Positions 42,009 through 53,022 of a stretch of DNA of 64,000 bases are shown here, piece by piece. The stretch's first letter is position 1. Every line of letters starts with the position of its first letter. The notes under the pieces are model-generated. The model ran no database searches, had not been told where the DNA came from, and saw nothing but the letters and a program-made list of their open reading frames with translations. Origin of the DNA: Zymoseptoria tritici IPO323 (Eukaryota; Ascomycota; Dothideomycetes; Mycosphaerellales; Mycosphaerellaceae); assembly GCF_000219625.1 (NCBI RefSeq), contig NC_018212.1, positions 620,001 to 684,000 of the forward strand, given 5' to 3'. Position numbers and translations under genes: made by a program.

Positions 42009-42855
42009 GTTGGTGGAGGAGGTGGCATCTTGAGGGAGAGGGGAGGATTGGATTGAGGAAGAGAAGTGGTTTGTACGTGGAGAGGTGCAAGCATTCCAGG
42101 AAGACGCGAGGCGTGTTCCAAGGGATGACTTGGTGGACTGAGTGGCCTACCTTGTGGTACCTTGGCTTGTCGAGAGGACGAGCATCGTTTGAGAGACGAT
42201 ATAATCTTCTCCATGTGCTCTGATGGTCGTCGGTATCCTTATCCAGTCCGGCACGTCTCCAGGAGGTGTATCGAGGCAATAAGCCTGCATTGCGGTTCCT
42301 TGTCCACGCATACGATACGGCACATTGGAGGTCCAAGATGTACTACCTTATGATCTCTCACGCCAACGTACAGGTGAGGTCCGCTCTCGATGAGGACAAT
42401 CTGATCATGTCGTAGGAGAGAAGTCCGGTCGCAGTCCATTTAGTGTATCGGTCCCGCAACATGTCTGGTTTCACTAGCGTCGGCCGTTGGTTCATTCACT
42501 TCGACCAGGGCGTCCCATTCACCTCATCTTCTCGGAGTAGTCAGCAGTCGAAGCGCATGTCTGATGTCTCTTTCTGCTGTCCAGCTTCGTCTTCACATCT
42601 TCGACTGACCAACTCATCCTGGTAGAGATATCTTTGCACACGCATATCGCAAGAGGTAAGACTTGATTGTCGCTTCTTGTCATGCGGAGACAATTCTGCG
42701 CTGTTCATTCAATGCTCCACCGAGAACACTCCACTCCTTCTCCCACCGCAGCCAATTGGTCCAGCGTGGCACAGCAACCCAACCCCGTCCCAGTCCAGTG
42801 CTGATGCTTAGCGCCGACCCTACTGTACCTAGTTCTACCTGACCTGCCATCCGCC
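42009..42855. other. Divergent intergenic region, GT8 gene and 944-residue gene
   Basis: About 850 bp with both promoters. Short ORFs only. No element named. Confidence 0.4.
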
Positions 42856-45690
42856 ATGCCCATGATGACTTGGCCCGACGGCCACGATGCTGCTCTTCCA
42901 CACACCAACCACTCGAATAGCATGTCCTCCCCGCGCGATATCGAACCTCGACGACGAAGGAAGCACGACTCCGAACGAGAACGAGAGAGACAAAAGGACT
43001 CCACCGAATCTCTCAACACATCCCGCGACAAGCACCGATCGTCGAGGAAAGTCTCCAGCTCGACTAAGCTCCCGCTTCGGCGGCGTTCCACCAGCAGAGA
43101 GCGGGACTCTCCTCGACCTGGAAGTGCCTCCGCTGAAAGGGCGTCTGGCCGGACGCCCGTCAAAGAGAAAAAGGCCACATTCAACATACCCATTCCTGAA
43201 ATGGATCGAAGGACTGCAGGCTCATACCCCAGCTTCAGCAAGGCACATAGTCGAGAGTCCGTGAGGGACATTCCAGAGGCAGAGAAAGATGATCAAAGTA
43301 AGAGGAGACATTCGACACCGGCCACGGAGGGAGCGACATCACGAGCACCACCGAGCCCACCTCTCACCGCTGATGAGCCGGATATTCGACGATCAGCGAG
43401 TGGAGGTAGCATGCGAGACGTTGCGGACAGAGTCAAGACAAAGACGGAGGATGGCAGGAGGAGTGCGGACAGTCACAGGCGGAAGGAGAAGCGAATGCAT
43501 AGCAAGAAGTCGGGCACGAGTTTGCAAAAAGACGCACGGTATGATGATTCAGAGCTGTCTAGCATGCCGGAAGCATTCCCAGAGGATGAGAGAAAGTCCA
43601 CACCGAATAGCGGATACCGACGAACGGAGTCGACGACGACTTCCAATACTGCTTCACAACCTGCTTCGACCTTGACAGAGGATACCACCGACTCCGATGC
43701 TACCTCGATTGCACCGGAGAGAAAGCCCTCGAGGAGACCACACAACCATGGCACCTCCAATGAGTACTCGTCACAATCGTTTGCAGACTCACGACCGAAG
43801 ACGCCTGGACAGGACTATGGCACTTCTCCTCATGTGCGATCCACTCCAGTGATTGATGTTGGCATGGCAAACACTTCAACATACAAGTCGATGGCTACAC
43901 CTTTGACGGCCAAGCAAATGCCCATGCCACCTCCACCTCCTCCACCGCCGATATCCGGAGCCAAGGAAGCTCCACGAGTAGACTATCTGCTCAAGCATGG
44001 CGGTCTGTCACATCCCGTGCCGAAGAGATTGGTTCAGACCGGTCCGACGGCGCCAGTCCAGCAGTACAATGTCTATCAATCACCTGCTTTGAGTCAGGCG
44101 GCTCCCCTTGAAGAGTACTCGAAAGTGTTCGGCGGCATCCATAAGCGATTGGATGACTACCTGCAAGTTCTCAACAATAATGGATCGCTTGCAGTAGCCA
44201 CAGGGTACAAGTCAGTTGCACGACGTCTTCTCGACAAGCTATCACAAGTCTTCGCTCGAGACATCTCGTCACAACGATGTGACTGTGTGGTGTGTAAGAC
44301 TATTCCACAGCCGAACTTGTCAGACGAGGAAGATAGTGGAGTGAGCTGGGGTGAGATTCTCGAATTTGTTGCCGGCCGCAGAGAACTCCCACAATGGCCA
44401 CCTTTCTCCATCGAGCCGGACGACAGTGGACTGGGCATTTCAGGAGCCACCGCTGCACCAATGCAAAAGCTCGACATTGACGTCCCAGACGAGTACCGTG
44501 ACCACTACATCCGCCAAAACCAAAAGACGAAACGAGCCGTACAAAGCTGGCTTTCCCGCCAACCCGACTTCCCCTCCAGCCCACCAGAAGAAGCCGACGA
44601 GGACACCTTAATGTTCGCCATGATGACGACCCTCCCCCTCCACCAACGCAACCTCTTCATCGCCCTCATGCACGGCCAAAACTTCGTCTCCGCCTCCCGC
44701 GCTCCGACCCCCGCCGAACGACCCTCCACCTCCTCCAACGCCCTCCGCCGCGCCCAAGCCGCTCTGAAACGCCTCTACCGCCTCGACCGCCCTCCCCGCG
44801 ACTGCGAGTCCGCCATGTACCTTCTCAACAACCCCCATCTCCACGGTATGCTCGCCACTCTCGCCGAAGTCAACGCCGCCGAATGGGACATTCTCATCTC
44901 CGGGCGTTTCGACGGATTCCTCTGGTCCGGCGCTGAGTCCTCCTCCTTCCCACCCTCCATCTCCGCTTTCAACTCCCAAACTTCCTCCCGTGTCCCCTCT
45001 CGAGGCCCCAACGCCACGCCCTTCTCCCGTAACGGCACGCCCTTTACCAATCTCTCCGCCATCCCCTCCCGCGGCCCTACACCCTTTAGCGGAGGTCCAA
45101 ACGACCCCAACGCCATTCCCTCCATGTTCCCCACCCGCGGCCCCACTCCCGGTCCCAACGGTCTCGCCATCTCACCCCCTCCTCCCGTGCAACTCGACGA
45201 AGACACGGAAATCGCCGTCGCCGCCGAACTCGAACGGAACCTCTTCCTCGACATGGAACGGCTGGAAGACGCTTTCGAACTCCTCCACTCCCGGGCGGAG
45301 TCTGTGCGTCAACTCCTTCGGGAACGATCTTCCGGTCTCGCTGCTCAGTCGCAATTGAGAAGGGGCGTCGGGTCGGATCCGGTGGGCGTGAGGTTGGACA
45401 CGCCGGCCAGTGGCATGACGGACTTTGAAGAGGAAGAGGACGATGGGTTGGGGGATACGGTGAGTTTGGCGCCGGATGATAGTGCGAGTCAGATTTCAGT
45501 GAATCGAAGACATCGGCATCGAAGGGGGGAGCGGCGTACACCCGCGCCGGAGGCTGTGAGGGAGGAGGACGAGAGTGTTTTTGAAGAGGAACACGGGGCT
45601 GCTGCTGCGGGAGGAGGAGGCGCGAATGAAGCTGGGAGGAAGGCGAGGACGACGACGACGACGCCGGGGGGGAGGAGGTCGAAGTATTGA
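42856..45690 (+). CDS. Large fungal protein of unknown function, 944 residues
   Basis: One uninterrupted exon. The first 370 residues are disordered, Ser/Arg/Asp/Glu-rich (R-R-R-R-K-H-D-S-E-R-E-R-E-R), with a run of eight or more prolines near 356-365. A folded-looking core of about 330 residues follows. It contains F-G-G-I-H-K-R-L-D-D-Y-L, a compact C-D-C-V-V-C-K-T cysteine cluster that may bind metal, helices around A-L-K-R-L-Y-R-L-D, and W-D-I-L-I-S-G-R-F-D-G-F-L-W. Two short repeats N-x-x-x-S-R-G-P-x-x-x-F-S follow, then an acidic tail ending R-R-S-K-Y. I do not recognise a named domain or catalytic motif. The core looks conserved, suggesting a structural or nuclear role. A later in-frame ATG at 42922 is an alternative start. 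Confidence 0.85.
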   Translation: MPMMTWPDGHDAALPHTNHSNSMSSPRDIEPRRRRKHDSERERERQKDSTESLNTSRDKHRSSRKVSSSTKLPLRRRSTSRERDSPRPGSASAERASGRTPVKEKKATFNIPIPEMDRRTAGSYPSFSKAHSRESVRDIPEAEKDDQSKRRHSTPATEGATSRAPPSPPLTADEPDIRRSASGGSMRDVADRVKTKTEDGRRSADSHRRKEKRMHSKKSGTSLQKDARYDDSELSSMPEAFPEDERKSTPNSGYRRTESTTTSNTASQPASTLTEDTTDSDATSIAPERKPSRRPHNHGTSNEYSSQSFADSRPKTPGQDYGTSPHVRSTPVIDVGMANTSTYKSMATPLTAKQMPMPPPPPPPPISGAKEAPRVDYLLKHGGLSHPVPKRLVQTGPTAPVQQYNVYQSPALSQAAPLEEYSKVFGGIHKRLDDYLQVLNNNGSLAVATGYKSVARRLLDKLSQVFARDISSQRCDCVVCKTIPQPNLSDEEDSGVSWGEILEFVAGRRELPQWPPFSIEPDDSGLGISGATAAPMQKLDIDVPDEYRDHYIRQNQKTKRAVQSWLSRQPDFPSSPPEEADEDTLMFAMMTTLPLHQRNLFIALMHGQNFVSASRAPTPAERPSTSSNALRRAQAALKRLYRLDRPPRDCESAMYLLNNPHLHGMLATLAEVNAAEWDILISGRFDGFLWSGAESSSFPPSISAFNSQTSSRVPSRGPNATPFSRNGTPFTNLSAIPSRGPTPFSGGPNDPNAIPSMFPTRGPTPGPNGLAISPPPPVQLDEDTEIAVAAELERNLFLDMERLEDAFELLHSRAESVRQLLRERSSGLAAQSQLRRGVGSDPVGVRLDTPASGMTDFEEEEDDGLGDTVSLAPDDSASQISVNRRHRHRRGERRTPAPEAVREEDESVFEEEHGAAAAGGGGANEAGRKARTTTTTPGGRRSKY

Positions 45691-46345
45691 AGTGCTTGAT
45701 GAAGAGTCAAGTTAGGTATTGCATGGACTTTTTCGAGGAAAGGGGAGCACGGTTGCGTGTGTTGGGTATGTGTCTCTTGCTTGATTGGTGAGATGTAAAT
45801 GCATAGCGGGATGGGTGTTTTATTGGCATTAGTGTCCGTTCAACTCTTTGTCCTATCTGACAGGCTTGGGCGAACGAACGGACGATGGAATGACGCGATG
45901 GACATTTACGAGGATTTCGAGATGAAGATTATGAGTTGACAGATACTATGAAGAATGACGTTGGATGAAATTAAAGGACCTCTCCAATTGTGATCGGGAT
46001 TCGTGAGACGGCTGGATAGAGTATCGCTGTATTGGCTTCCTTGCTCCTCGTGCGGACCGGCGACCCGAAGAGCAGAGAAAAAAGGAATTGCGGAGGAGCA
46101 TGGTTTGGTGTAACTCTTGAATGGTTTGAGAAATAATTACAAGTTGAATTCTGAAAAAAGTCCTGTCTTTATATTACTGTAATCTTTCGACCGTTGAAGA
46201 AGTTCTGTTCTTGTCGTCCGTCATCACCACTGCGATACGGCATCCCTTTTTTGCCATTACCGCTTCACACTACTTTCCCCAAGAAAACCTGTACTGTATG
46301 TCCAAAAAATCTCCCCCCCCCCCCTTTCCTTTCCTTCCCACCTCC
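45691..46345. other. Convergent 3' flank
   Basis: About 650 bp between convergent genes, A/T-richer than the coding regions, with a homopolymer of about ten C near 46315-46324. Nothing else. Confidence 0.5.
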
Positions 46346-47350
46346 TCAAAAATTCTGCGCCACCGGCCTCAGCCCATTCTCCCTCATCTGATAACTCTCC
46401 CCCGTCCCTCCCACGCCTCCACTCGTATACACCGGCCCACCCATCAAATTCCCGCCCTGTTCCGTACTCGCGCGATTGACATCATGTTCCGCCAACACTT
46501 TCGGGTGCACATAGCGATCCTCCGGATCCTTCGTCTTGACGGCGGGTAAAAAGTCGATGAAAAAGGACCAGACGTAGAAAATGTAGACGAGAGAGATGGT
46601 CCATTCGAGCACGGCGGCGCGGTTCCAGTGGGATTGGTTGGACATGATTCCGAAGGCGATGACCAGGGCGACTTCGATGAAGATGAAGGCCAGTTTGATC
46701 CAGAAGGAGGCGGCCAGGATGGAGTATTGGCGGTAGTGGATTCCGAGGCGTTGGTATTCGGCGCAGATGAAGATTGCTGAGACGATGTAGCCGCCGCTGT
46801 TGACGTTTCGTTAGTAAAGGAGGATGGGAGGTTGGTGTGGGAGGAGGATGGGAGGACGACTTACATGAACAGACACAACATGGCGACGTGGATGTTCGGG
46901 TATCGTTTCGTGTCGAAAATGGTCAAGAGGATGAGTCCGCATGCGCCCGCGATGGCTGCGATCAAGGCGCAGATGTTGAGGATTTTCTCTGTCCAGTTGT
47001 AATTCTTCGCTAGGCGGCCTTTATGTCTGAGCCATCGTTCTGACAGGAAAGCGAGGTTGAAGACGACGACTGTCACGGCGGATCCTGCGATGAAGAGTGG
47101 TTTCCCCCAGGGTGTCGCGCCGATGTCGGAGATGTAGGCGATGTGTTGGGTGTCGTTCATGGTGGTGTAGTGTGGGCTACCGATGGCGATCCAGCGGCCG
47201 AGCATGGCGAGGAGGGTACCTATTGGAAAGGAGGAGGTGTTAGTGTTGATGTGGGTGTGGATGTGGTGCTGGTAGTGGAATGTGGATGTACATACCGAGC
47301 CATGTGCAGCCGGCGAAGATGGGGAGGAACCAGTAGGAGATGCCGAACAT
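46346..47350 (-). CDS. Frag1/DRAM/Sfk1-like integral membrane protein
   Basis: Three exons, 47296-47350, 46865-47219 and 46346-46796, encode 286 residues with about six hydrophobic spans. The order is an N-terminal F-G-I-S-Y-W-F-L-P-I-F-A-G-C-T-W-L, a lumenal loop with Y-I-S-D-I-G-A-T-P-W-G-K-P-L-F, then alternating spans. A hydrophilic C-terminus of about 60 residues follows. The Y-I-S-D-I-G-A motif after span 1 is the hallmark of the Frag1/DRAM/Sfk1 family (PF10277). Yeast Sfk1 helps keep phosphoinositide signalling and lipid asymmetry at the plasma membrane; animal relatives act in GPI remodelling or autophagy. The 55-nt first exon is supported by in-frame continuation W-L-G-T-L-L-A-M. The specific role here is not known. 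Confidence 0.78.
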
Positions 47351-48889
47351 GATGGCGGTGGATTTGGGTCTGATCCAAGGTGTATTCGTTCTCTGTCTCT
47401 TCCAATGATGGTTGTAGTCCTTCTCGAGGTGTGCAGTTCTTCCACCAGTCTTTCAACACGCGCGGCGCGTGATCGTCTGTGTATCCTCCCCAAAGTATAT
47501 TCCTCGAGTCCTCGATGCGCTGGTGAATGCTGCCCGCACGCAATCCTCGCGCGACAGCGATGGAATGAGAGAAGCGAAAGTCCGGGTCCGGTAGATATAC
47601 GTGTGTGTGTGTTTGAGAAAGTGAGGGAACAGGTGGAGAAGAAGAGATTCCGGTCTAAGTTTGGTTTCGTCGCATCCCGTCAACAAGCATCACCGTTTCC
47701 AAGTAAAGAGATTGACTTTTGCGTCATGGCTTGAACTCTCTGCACGCAGGACATCTCGACTCGACTTCGGTGCATACCTAAAAGTTGTACATTCGATGAA
47801 GCACATCCGCTCGTATCCGCAGAGGCGACGGCACTTTGTTTGCCTGTGCAAAGAAAAGAGGCGAAGTTTGCAGCTGATGAGCCTCACAAAGTACGCAACC
47901 TGACGTCGTTTGTTCGGGACTTGCTGGGGTTGCACGAGATTCGACTCCCGGCTCATCCGGCAACGATCGTGGACGTCTATCACCCGCAGAGCCGCAGGCC
48001 GGGGTGGCTCCGAGGGGGGAGGACACAGTATAAGTTGCAAAGTCCATGTCGGGATGCGACTTCTCTCGCGTGGCTCTCATATGGTTCTGCTGATGAGTGG
48101 CACCCTGAACAGTCTCGTGGCTAGTGTCCTGCGGATGGAAAGCATATCGAGTTGAAGAGGAAGAATGGACTATTCAATGGTTTAGAACAAGGTGAAGGGC
48201 TTGCTGCGAAACTAGGGTAGAAGACTGGACTTGCGAATACCTCTTGCTCGAAGGGTGACGGCTGGCTGTCACTGCACCATGCCTGGAGATGAGAAAGGTG
48301 ATGAGAAAAGATTCGTGGCGGTCAGTGTTCATGGCAGTCAGGAGACATGGCGAAGGTGAAGTCAATGATCTGACAAGGTAAGGTATGCTTTGAGTTCAGA
48401 AATCCCTTGCGTCAGGCCGTGAAGGCCATTGGTTTGGCTAGATTCTGTCAGGTGTGATGATTGATCGATCGGGATGCCGCACGCACAGGGAGTTGGTTGG
48501 CAACTCGTCGAGAGCGAGGTGCTCGCTCGTTGCAATCGATTGATCGTGGCGTCACTTTGGCAGTCTGCTCGTTGGGAGTCGGCACATCGATAGGCGTTGG
48601 CAGAAACACGGAGATATTCTCAGGTTATGGGCAGTGATGGAGTGTATTCGTTGCAGTGTCGCTCGACTGCAAATGTATCATGACCATGCAACTAGCTGCG
48701 AAGTAGGCGACTTCAATCTTGCAGTAAGCACCCGGCTGCCGCATCATATGCTCGTTGCTGCAACTTGCGGCATCTCGAACCCCGTGTGCGCGCTATGCCG
48801 CCCAGCACGGTAGACAGCGAGAGCAGCAGCATGAAAACCCTCCTCCACCGTCTCATTGTACATCCTGCGCAGTCCTCAGTGCCACCCCT
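47351..48889. other. Intergenic region between the Sfk1-like gene and proteasome beta-6
   Basis: About 1.5 kb. Contains the promoter of the membrane-protein gene (next to 47351) and the 3' flank of the proteasome gene. A short GT run occurs at 47600-47615. No gene recognised. Confidence 0.45.
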
Positions 48890-49734
48890 TCAATCCTTCT
48901 TCAACTCCGAATACGTCTCCACCACCCCCTCCTTCGTAATCACCATCAACTGCAACCCATCACCCACCTCAATATGCCTCTCCACTGCGCTCGTAAACGC
49001 ATCTCTCACCAGCTCCTCCACATGCTCCCTGCTCAACGGCTTTGGCACAAGTCCCACCTTCTCCAACCCTTGCGGCTGCGCCGGATCCGTCTGATTCTTC
49101 AAATTGACCTGATTGTCCAAGAACGGCATAATCAGACTCGCCGCCGCACCCGCCGCACGACATTGTTCCCGCTCGTAGCTGCCCACGGGATCGTAGCTGT
49201 ACAGCGCTCCCTTGCCCTCATCGTCGATACCCCCGAGAATCGCCGTGACGTAGAACGGGAAGAAGCGCTTGCCGTAGAGGATATGGGATAGGCGTTGAGC
49301 GCAGGCGTGGACGGGCATGTCCTTGCCGTGCTGGTATTTGTACATCTTGACGACGGTGTCGAGGCGCTCTTTCAGGGCGTGGCCGTCGGCGGCGAAACCT
49401 ACGACGGAGAGGACGATGCGGGCGCCGGTTTGATCGGGACCTTCGCCGCCGATTTTGAAGAGTTTGGGGGCGTAGCGGGTGTTGATGTTGTAGCCGGAAG
49501 TGCTGCGTGTGTCGCCGGCGAGGATGGTGAAGTCGCTACCGCTGATTCCGAGGGTGGAGCCGCCATTGTCGGTGTAGCTGATAAGATGTTAGTGAGGGTG
49601 ATGGAAGATGGTATGAGGAGCACGCACGGGTAGAAACCATGTTGTTTCGGTGCAGAGTGCTGCGATTGTGGTGTTGATGCGAAGGAGAAGCCGGGTTCGT
49701 TGGAGAGAGCTGCCGAGTTGAACATGGCCGCCAT
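48890..49734 (-). CDS. PRE7: 20S proteasome subunit beta type-6
   Basis: Non-catalytic beta subunit of the 20S core particle. Exons 49628-49734 and 48890-49577 encode 264 residues. The Ntn fold begins G-F-Y-P-Y-T-D-N-G-G-S-T-L-G-I and continues A-G-D-T-R-S-T-S-G-Y-N-I, with V-K-M-Y-K-Y-Q-H-G-K, L-Y-G-K-R-F-F-P-F-Y-V and G-A-L-Y-S-Y-D-P-V-G-S-Y-E-R, all beta-6 features. A Gly-Gly-Ser rather than a processed Thr1 is seen at the mature start, in keeping with an inactive subunit. The intron is 50 bp with a GTGCGT donor, weaker than usual, but the phase-2 join is exact. It shares a divergent promoter with PNO1. Confidence 0.95.
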
Positions 49735-50097
49735 CGTGGCGGATGGTGTTGATGAGAGTGGTGGTGAAGCTCGATCAAGTGTCAGGCGAGATGGTTCGAT
49801 GATTCGGAAGCTGTGTTGTGGTGGATGAGAGTGCTGTCAGGTTTGGATGATGAAGTGGTCGATGATGAGAGCTCCAGCAACGTGAGGCTTCCAGCGACGC
49901 GAATGGAGCTGGTCCGAAAAGACGGACTCAGCTCCGTCCGCCACTTCTCAGAAAAGTCCAAGCTGGAAATTCTTCAAATGCAATCATTCACCCACTTCAC
50001 TCTACCGCGACTCGACCATATACGCACCTGATCATACCGACGCTGCCACTGATACATCATACAAGCGACAGGAGACAGCTCACATAACACCGCAACC
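49735..50097. promoter_or_regulatory. Divergent promoter, PRE7 and PNO1
   Basis: About 360 bp separate two essential housekeeping genes transcribed away from each other. No element could be matched with confidence. Confidence 0.45.
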
Positions 50098-50865
50098 ATG
50101 CCTGCCCCCACCGCTCTCCAAAGAGCCCCGGAAGCCCTGGCCGCTGAAGAGACGAAACCCTCCACACAAGAGACTCACGACGACGATATAATGATCACCA
50201 CCACGACGCCCACCGAAGACACCTCTAACATCATCATCTCCGACATCCCCACCATGGAAGTCGACTCCCCATCAACAACCCCCCTCTTCCCCGCCGAAGT
50301 CCCCTCCAAATCCGCCCACCGCACCGAAGAGCGCAAAGTCCGCGTCCCACCCCACCGCATGTCTCCTCTCAAAGCCTCATGGCCAAAAATATACCCTCCG
50401 TTGGTGGAACACCTCAAACTGCAAGTGCGGATGAATATCGCCAAGAAAGCTGTCGAGCTACGCACGTCTTCGCACACCACGGATACAGGAGCGATTCAGA
50501 AGGGAGCGGATTTCATCCAAGCGTTTTGTCTGGGTTTCGACCTCGACGATGCAATTGCGCTGCTGCGGCTGGATGATCTGTACATCCAGTCGTTTGAGGT
50601 GAAGGATGTCAAGAGTCTGCAGGGCGAACATCTCAGTCGTGCCGTGGGACGTATCGCGGGTAAAGATGGCAAGACGAAATTTGCGATTGAGAATGCCAGT
50701 CGGACGAGGATTGTGTTGGCGGATCAGAAGGTTCATATTCTGGGTGGGTTCAAGAATATTCATGTCGCGAGGGAAGCGGTGGTCAGTTTGATTCTGGGAT
50801 CGCCGCCTGGGAAGGTATATGGCAATCTAAGGACTGTTGCGGGCAGGATGAAGGAGAGGTTCTGA
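50098..50865 (+). CDS. PNO1: Pno1/Dim2, KH-domain 40S assembly factor
   Basis: Binds the 3' end of 18S pre-rRNA with Nob1 and the Dim1 methylase during 40S maturation. The single exon encodes 255 residues. The first 80 are acidic and disordered. Conserved K-V-R-V-P-P-H-R and W-x-K-I-Y-P-P-L-V-E-H-L-K-L-Q-V-R-M-N follow, then two KH-like domains. These contain G-A-D-F-I-Q-A-F-C-L-G-F, R-L-D-D-L-Y-I-Q-S-F-E-V-K-D-V-K, R-I-A-G-K-D-G-K-T-K-F-A-I-E-N and L-G-S-P-P-G-K-V-Y-G-N. The basic C-terminus ends M-K-E-R-F. Length and motifs match the family closely. Confidence 0.95.
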   Translation: MPAPTALQRAPEALAAEETKPSTQETHDDDIMITTTTPTEDTSNIIISDIPTMEVDSPSTTPLFPAEVPSKSAHRTEERKVRVPPHRMSPLKASWPKIYPPLVEHLKLQVRMNIAKKAVELRTSSHTTDTGAIQKGADFIQAFCLGFDLDDAIALLRLDDLYIQSFEVKDVKSLQGEHLSRAVGRIAGKDGKTKFAIENASRTRIVLADQKVHILGGFKNIHVAREAVVSLILGSPPGKVYGNLRTVAGRMKERF

Positions 50866-52170
50866 GGTGAGGACGTGAGAGAGAAAAGATTTGATGGGAT
50901 TAGCGTTGGCGTTTTGGCGTTGCTTCGAGGTTTGAAAATGGGAGAAAGAAGTACCGTACAGCTTCAGCGAAATGCGTTCGTTCATGCCTCCGGGTCGTAG
51001 AGAGCGAGTGGAATTTCACAGTCAGGTAGGAATCGAATGGTTTGCGTTCTGTCATATACTTTCCCGACCAACCTCACCTCAGGAGACTCTGATCATGGCA
51101 CACCTTCGAACAACATCTCGCGATGCTAAGACTTCGTTCCAGATCGCATAGTGCGCACTCCCCGTGCAGTGAAGAGTTCGAGCCTCGGTGTCATACTGCG
51201 AATACACTTTTGTGGCTCGCATAGACGGGAGCTGAAGCAAAACTACACCGTGGCGTAAGCAAATGCTGTCCCACGGTTCCGCTGTGAGCACGACGACGGT
51301 GGTGGTGCTGGACGAGAGGACGGTGGCTACTGTTAGTGGGTGTGAACCGGCGGCGCCGACGTTTACTGGGTAGTGGAGTGATAGGGGGAGTGATAGAAGC
51401 AGGTTGATGACCTGATGTAGACGATTGGGGATCGTAGAGGAAAGCGATGAAAGATCAAATCATCAAAGCGATCTAGTGTCTTTCCCGTACCGGAGAGACC
51501 TTGGACATCCCAAGTCATGCATACCTTTTGGCTCTCGCATATCGGCGCAATGCATAAGGTCGTCTGACACAATTGAGTGAACCGCTGTCATCTCTTCTAG
51601 TCCGCCGGTTTGGACGCCCTGGAAGGTGATGTTTCGGGCCCAGTTGATCGACCTCGCTGTCCCTTTGCCAGATTGCGATTGTAGTCTTACTTCGATCTGT
51701 GTCTCGTGATGCTTTCAATCTACTACCGAGCGACGCCGAGCAGCAACAGCTTACCGTGATTTCGCATAGGTCGGCAGTAGGGACTGGTAGTACGTCCACG
51801 ATGAGCTCCCAGATCGCGAAGCTAACATTCATGCTGAGTAGTATTCAAGCCAGTTCTGGCCAAGGACTGCAATTCAAAGGTCATGGTTGGACGATTGTCG
51901 TGGGCAGCAGACACGGCCACTTAGGCATGCTTGACGAGGGAGCGAAGTCGTGTTGGTGTGAAGGCTCTCAATGCACATTCATTCAGCGATACGAAGCCAA
52001 CTGATCCGACCATTGACCTGCCTTTTCCGCAGTAAGCCGGGCCGTGAAGAGCATAGCCGACCTTCTTCTGTGATAGAGAAACATTGTCCGTGCCGTATAC
52101 GCCTTTCATGCCTTGCACCATGAGATCACCCCGACTTTCCATTCGTAACAGTCCACGTCCCATCTCCCAT
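50866..52170. other. Convergent intergenic region
   Basis: About 1.3 kb between PNO1 and the eL36 gene. Short frames on both strands show no recognisable domain. Nothing further seen. Confidence 0.45.
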
Positions 52171-52676
52171 CTATGCTCTCTTTGCCTGGGCGATGACGTT
52201 GGTCATCTCGTCCACCTTTCTCTTCGCACGGCCGAATGTTCCGAGTCTCTTCTTTGCGAGCTTGCGGGCGCGCTTGTCCTTGCTGTTACGGAGAAGTTCG
52301 ATGACGCGGCGCTCGTATGGGGCGAGGCTGTATGATGTTAGTATCCTGAATGGTGGTGTTGTAGTGAAGAGTGCAGTCCGAGATTTTGTCCTCGAATGCA
52401 CACCGGAATTGCAAACGTACCCGGCAACCTCTTTCACGACATCACGGACGAAAGCAGTGCGCTTGCTGAGGTGTCCCTTCATGCGCGACACACGCGGCTT
52501 GGATTGGCGTGGTGTGACTTTCTGTGGTGCAGGAAAAGTGGTTAGCAAGAGATGTCCAGTTTTCGTTCCGTTGTGATCGAGGTATCGTGCGTTCGTTCGG
52601 TGGGGAGGTGTAGACATACGTGGCCAGCATTGAGGCCGGCAATGATGCCGCTCTTTTGCTGAACTTCGCGAGCCAT
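52171..52676 (-). CDS. RPL36: 60S ribosomal protein eL36
   Basis: Three exons, 52620-52676, 52421-52521 and 52171-52327, encode 104 residues, exactly the usual size. The chain reads [45 protein letters not shown] and [15 protein letters not shown]. Intron 1 (98 bp) and intron 2 (93 bp) are longer than most in the window, common for fungal ribosomal-protein genes. The upstream region to 53022 is shared with the divergent Mdm31/32 gene. Confidence 0.97.
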
Positions 52677-53022
52677 CCTGGATTGATTTGTCGACGTCGA
52701 TGTCTGAAGCAGAAGTTCGTCTTTGTTGGCAAAGCCGGTGTGCGATGAGAATTTGGGGGACGGGAAGGTCCGTCTTGGCTGGAAAGTGCGACTGCTGCCG
52801 AGAGCCTGAGGCAGGCACTTTCACGTGCCTTTTGACGCTTGGTGACGCTTGCGATATCTTGGCTTCGAGCTTGAGTCGAGAACTTGCTTGCTTCTGTGCT
52901 TGTTCACCACAAGCCAGCCACCGATTGTGCTATCTCCCTGCGCCCGCCCATCTACCTAGAAGAACTCGAATCTGCTCCGATAGTGGTTCTGATCTCCTTC
53001 GCCTCAACAATGAGTGTTTAAT
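52677..53022. promoter_or_regulatory. Divergent promoter, RPL36 and Mdm31/32 gene
   Basis: About 350 bp between divergent start codons. Sequence is mixed with a weak C/T bias near the RPL36 start. No element assigned. Confidence 0.45.

Noticed and set aside
41319..42056. 245-codon plus-strand frame, Gly/Glu/Val-rich
   Set aside because: Antisense shadow of the GT8 gene.
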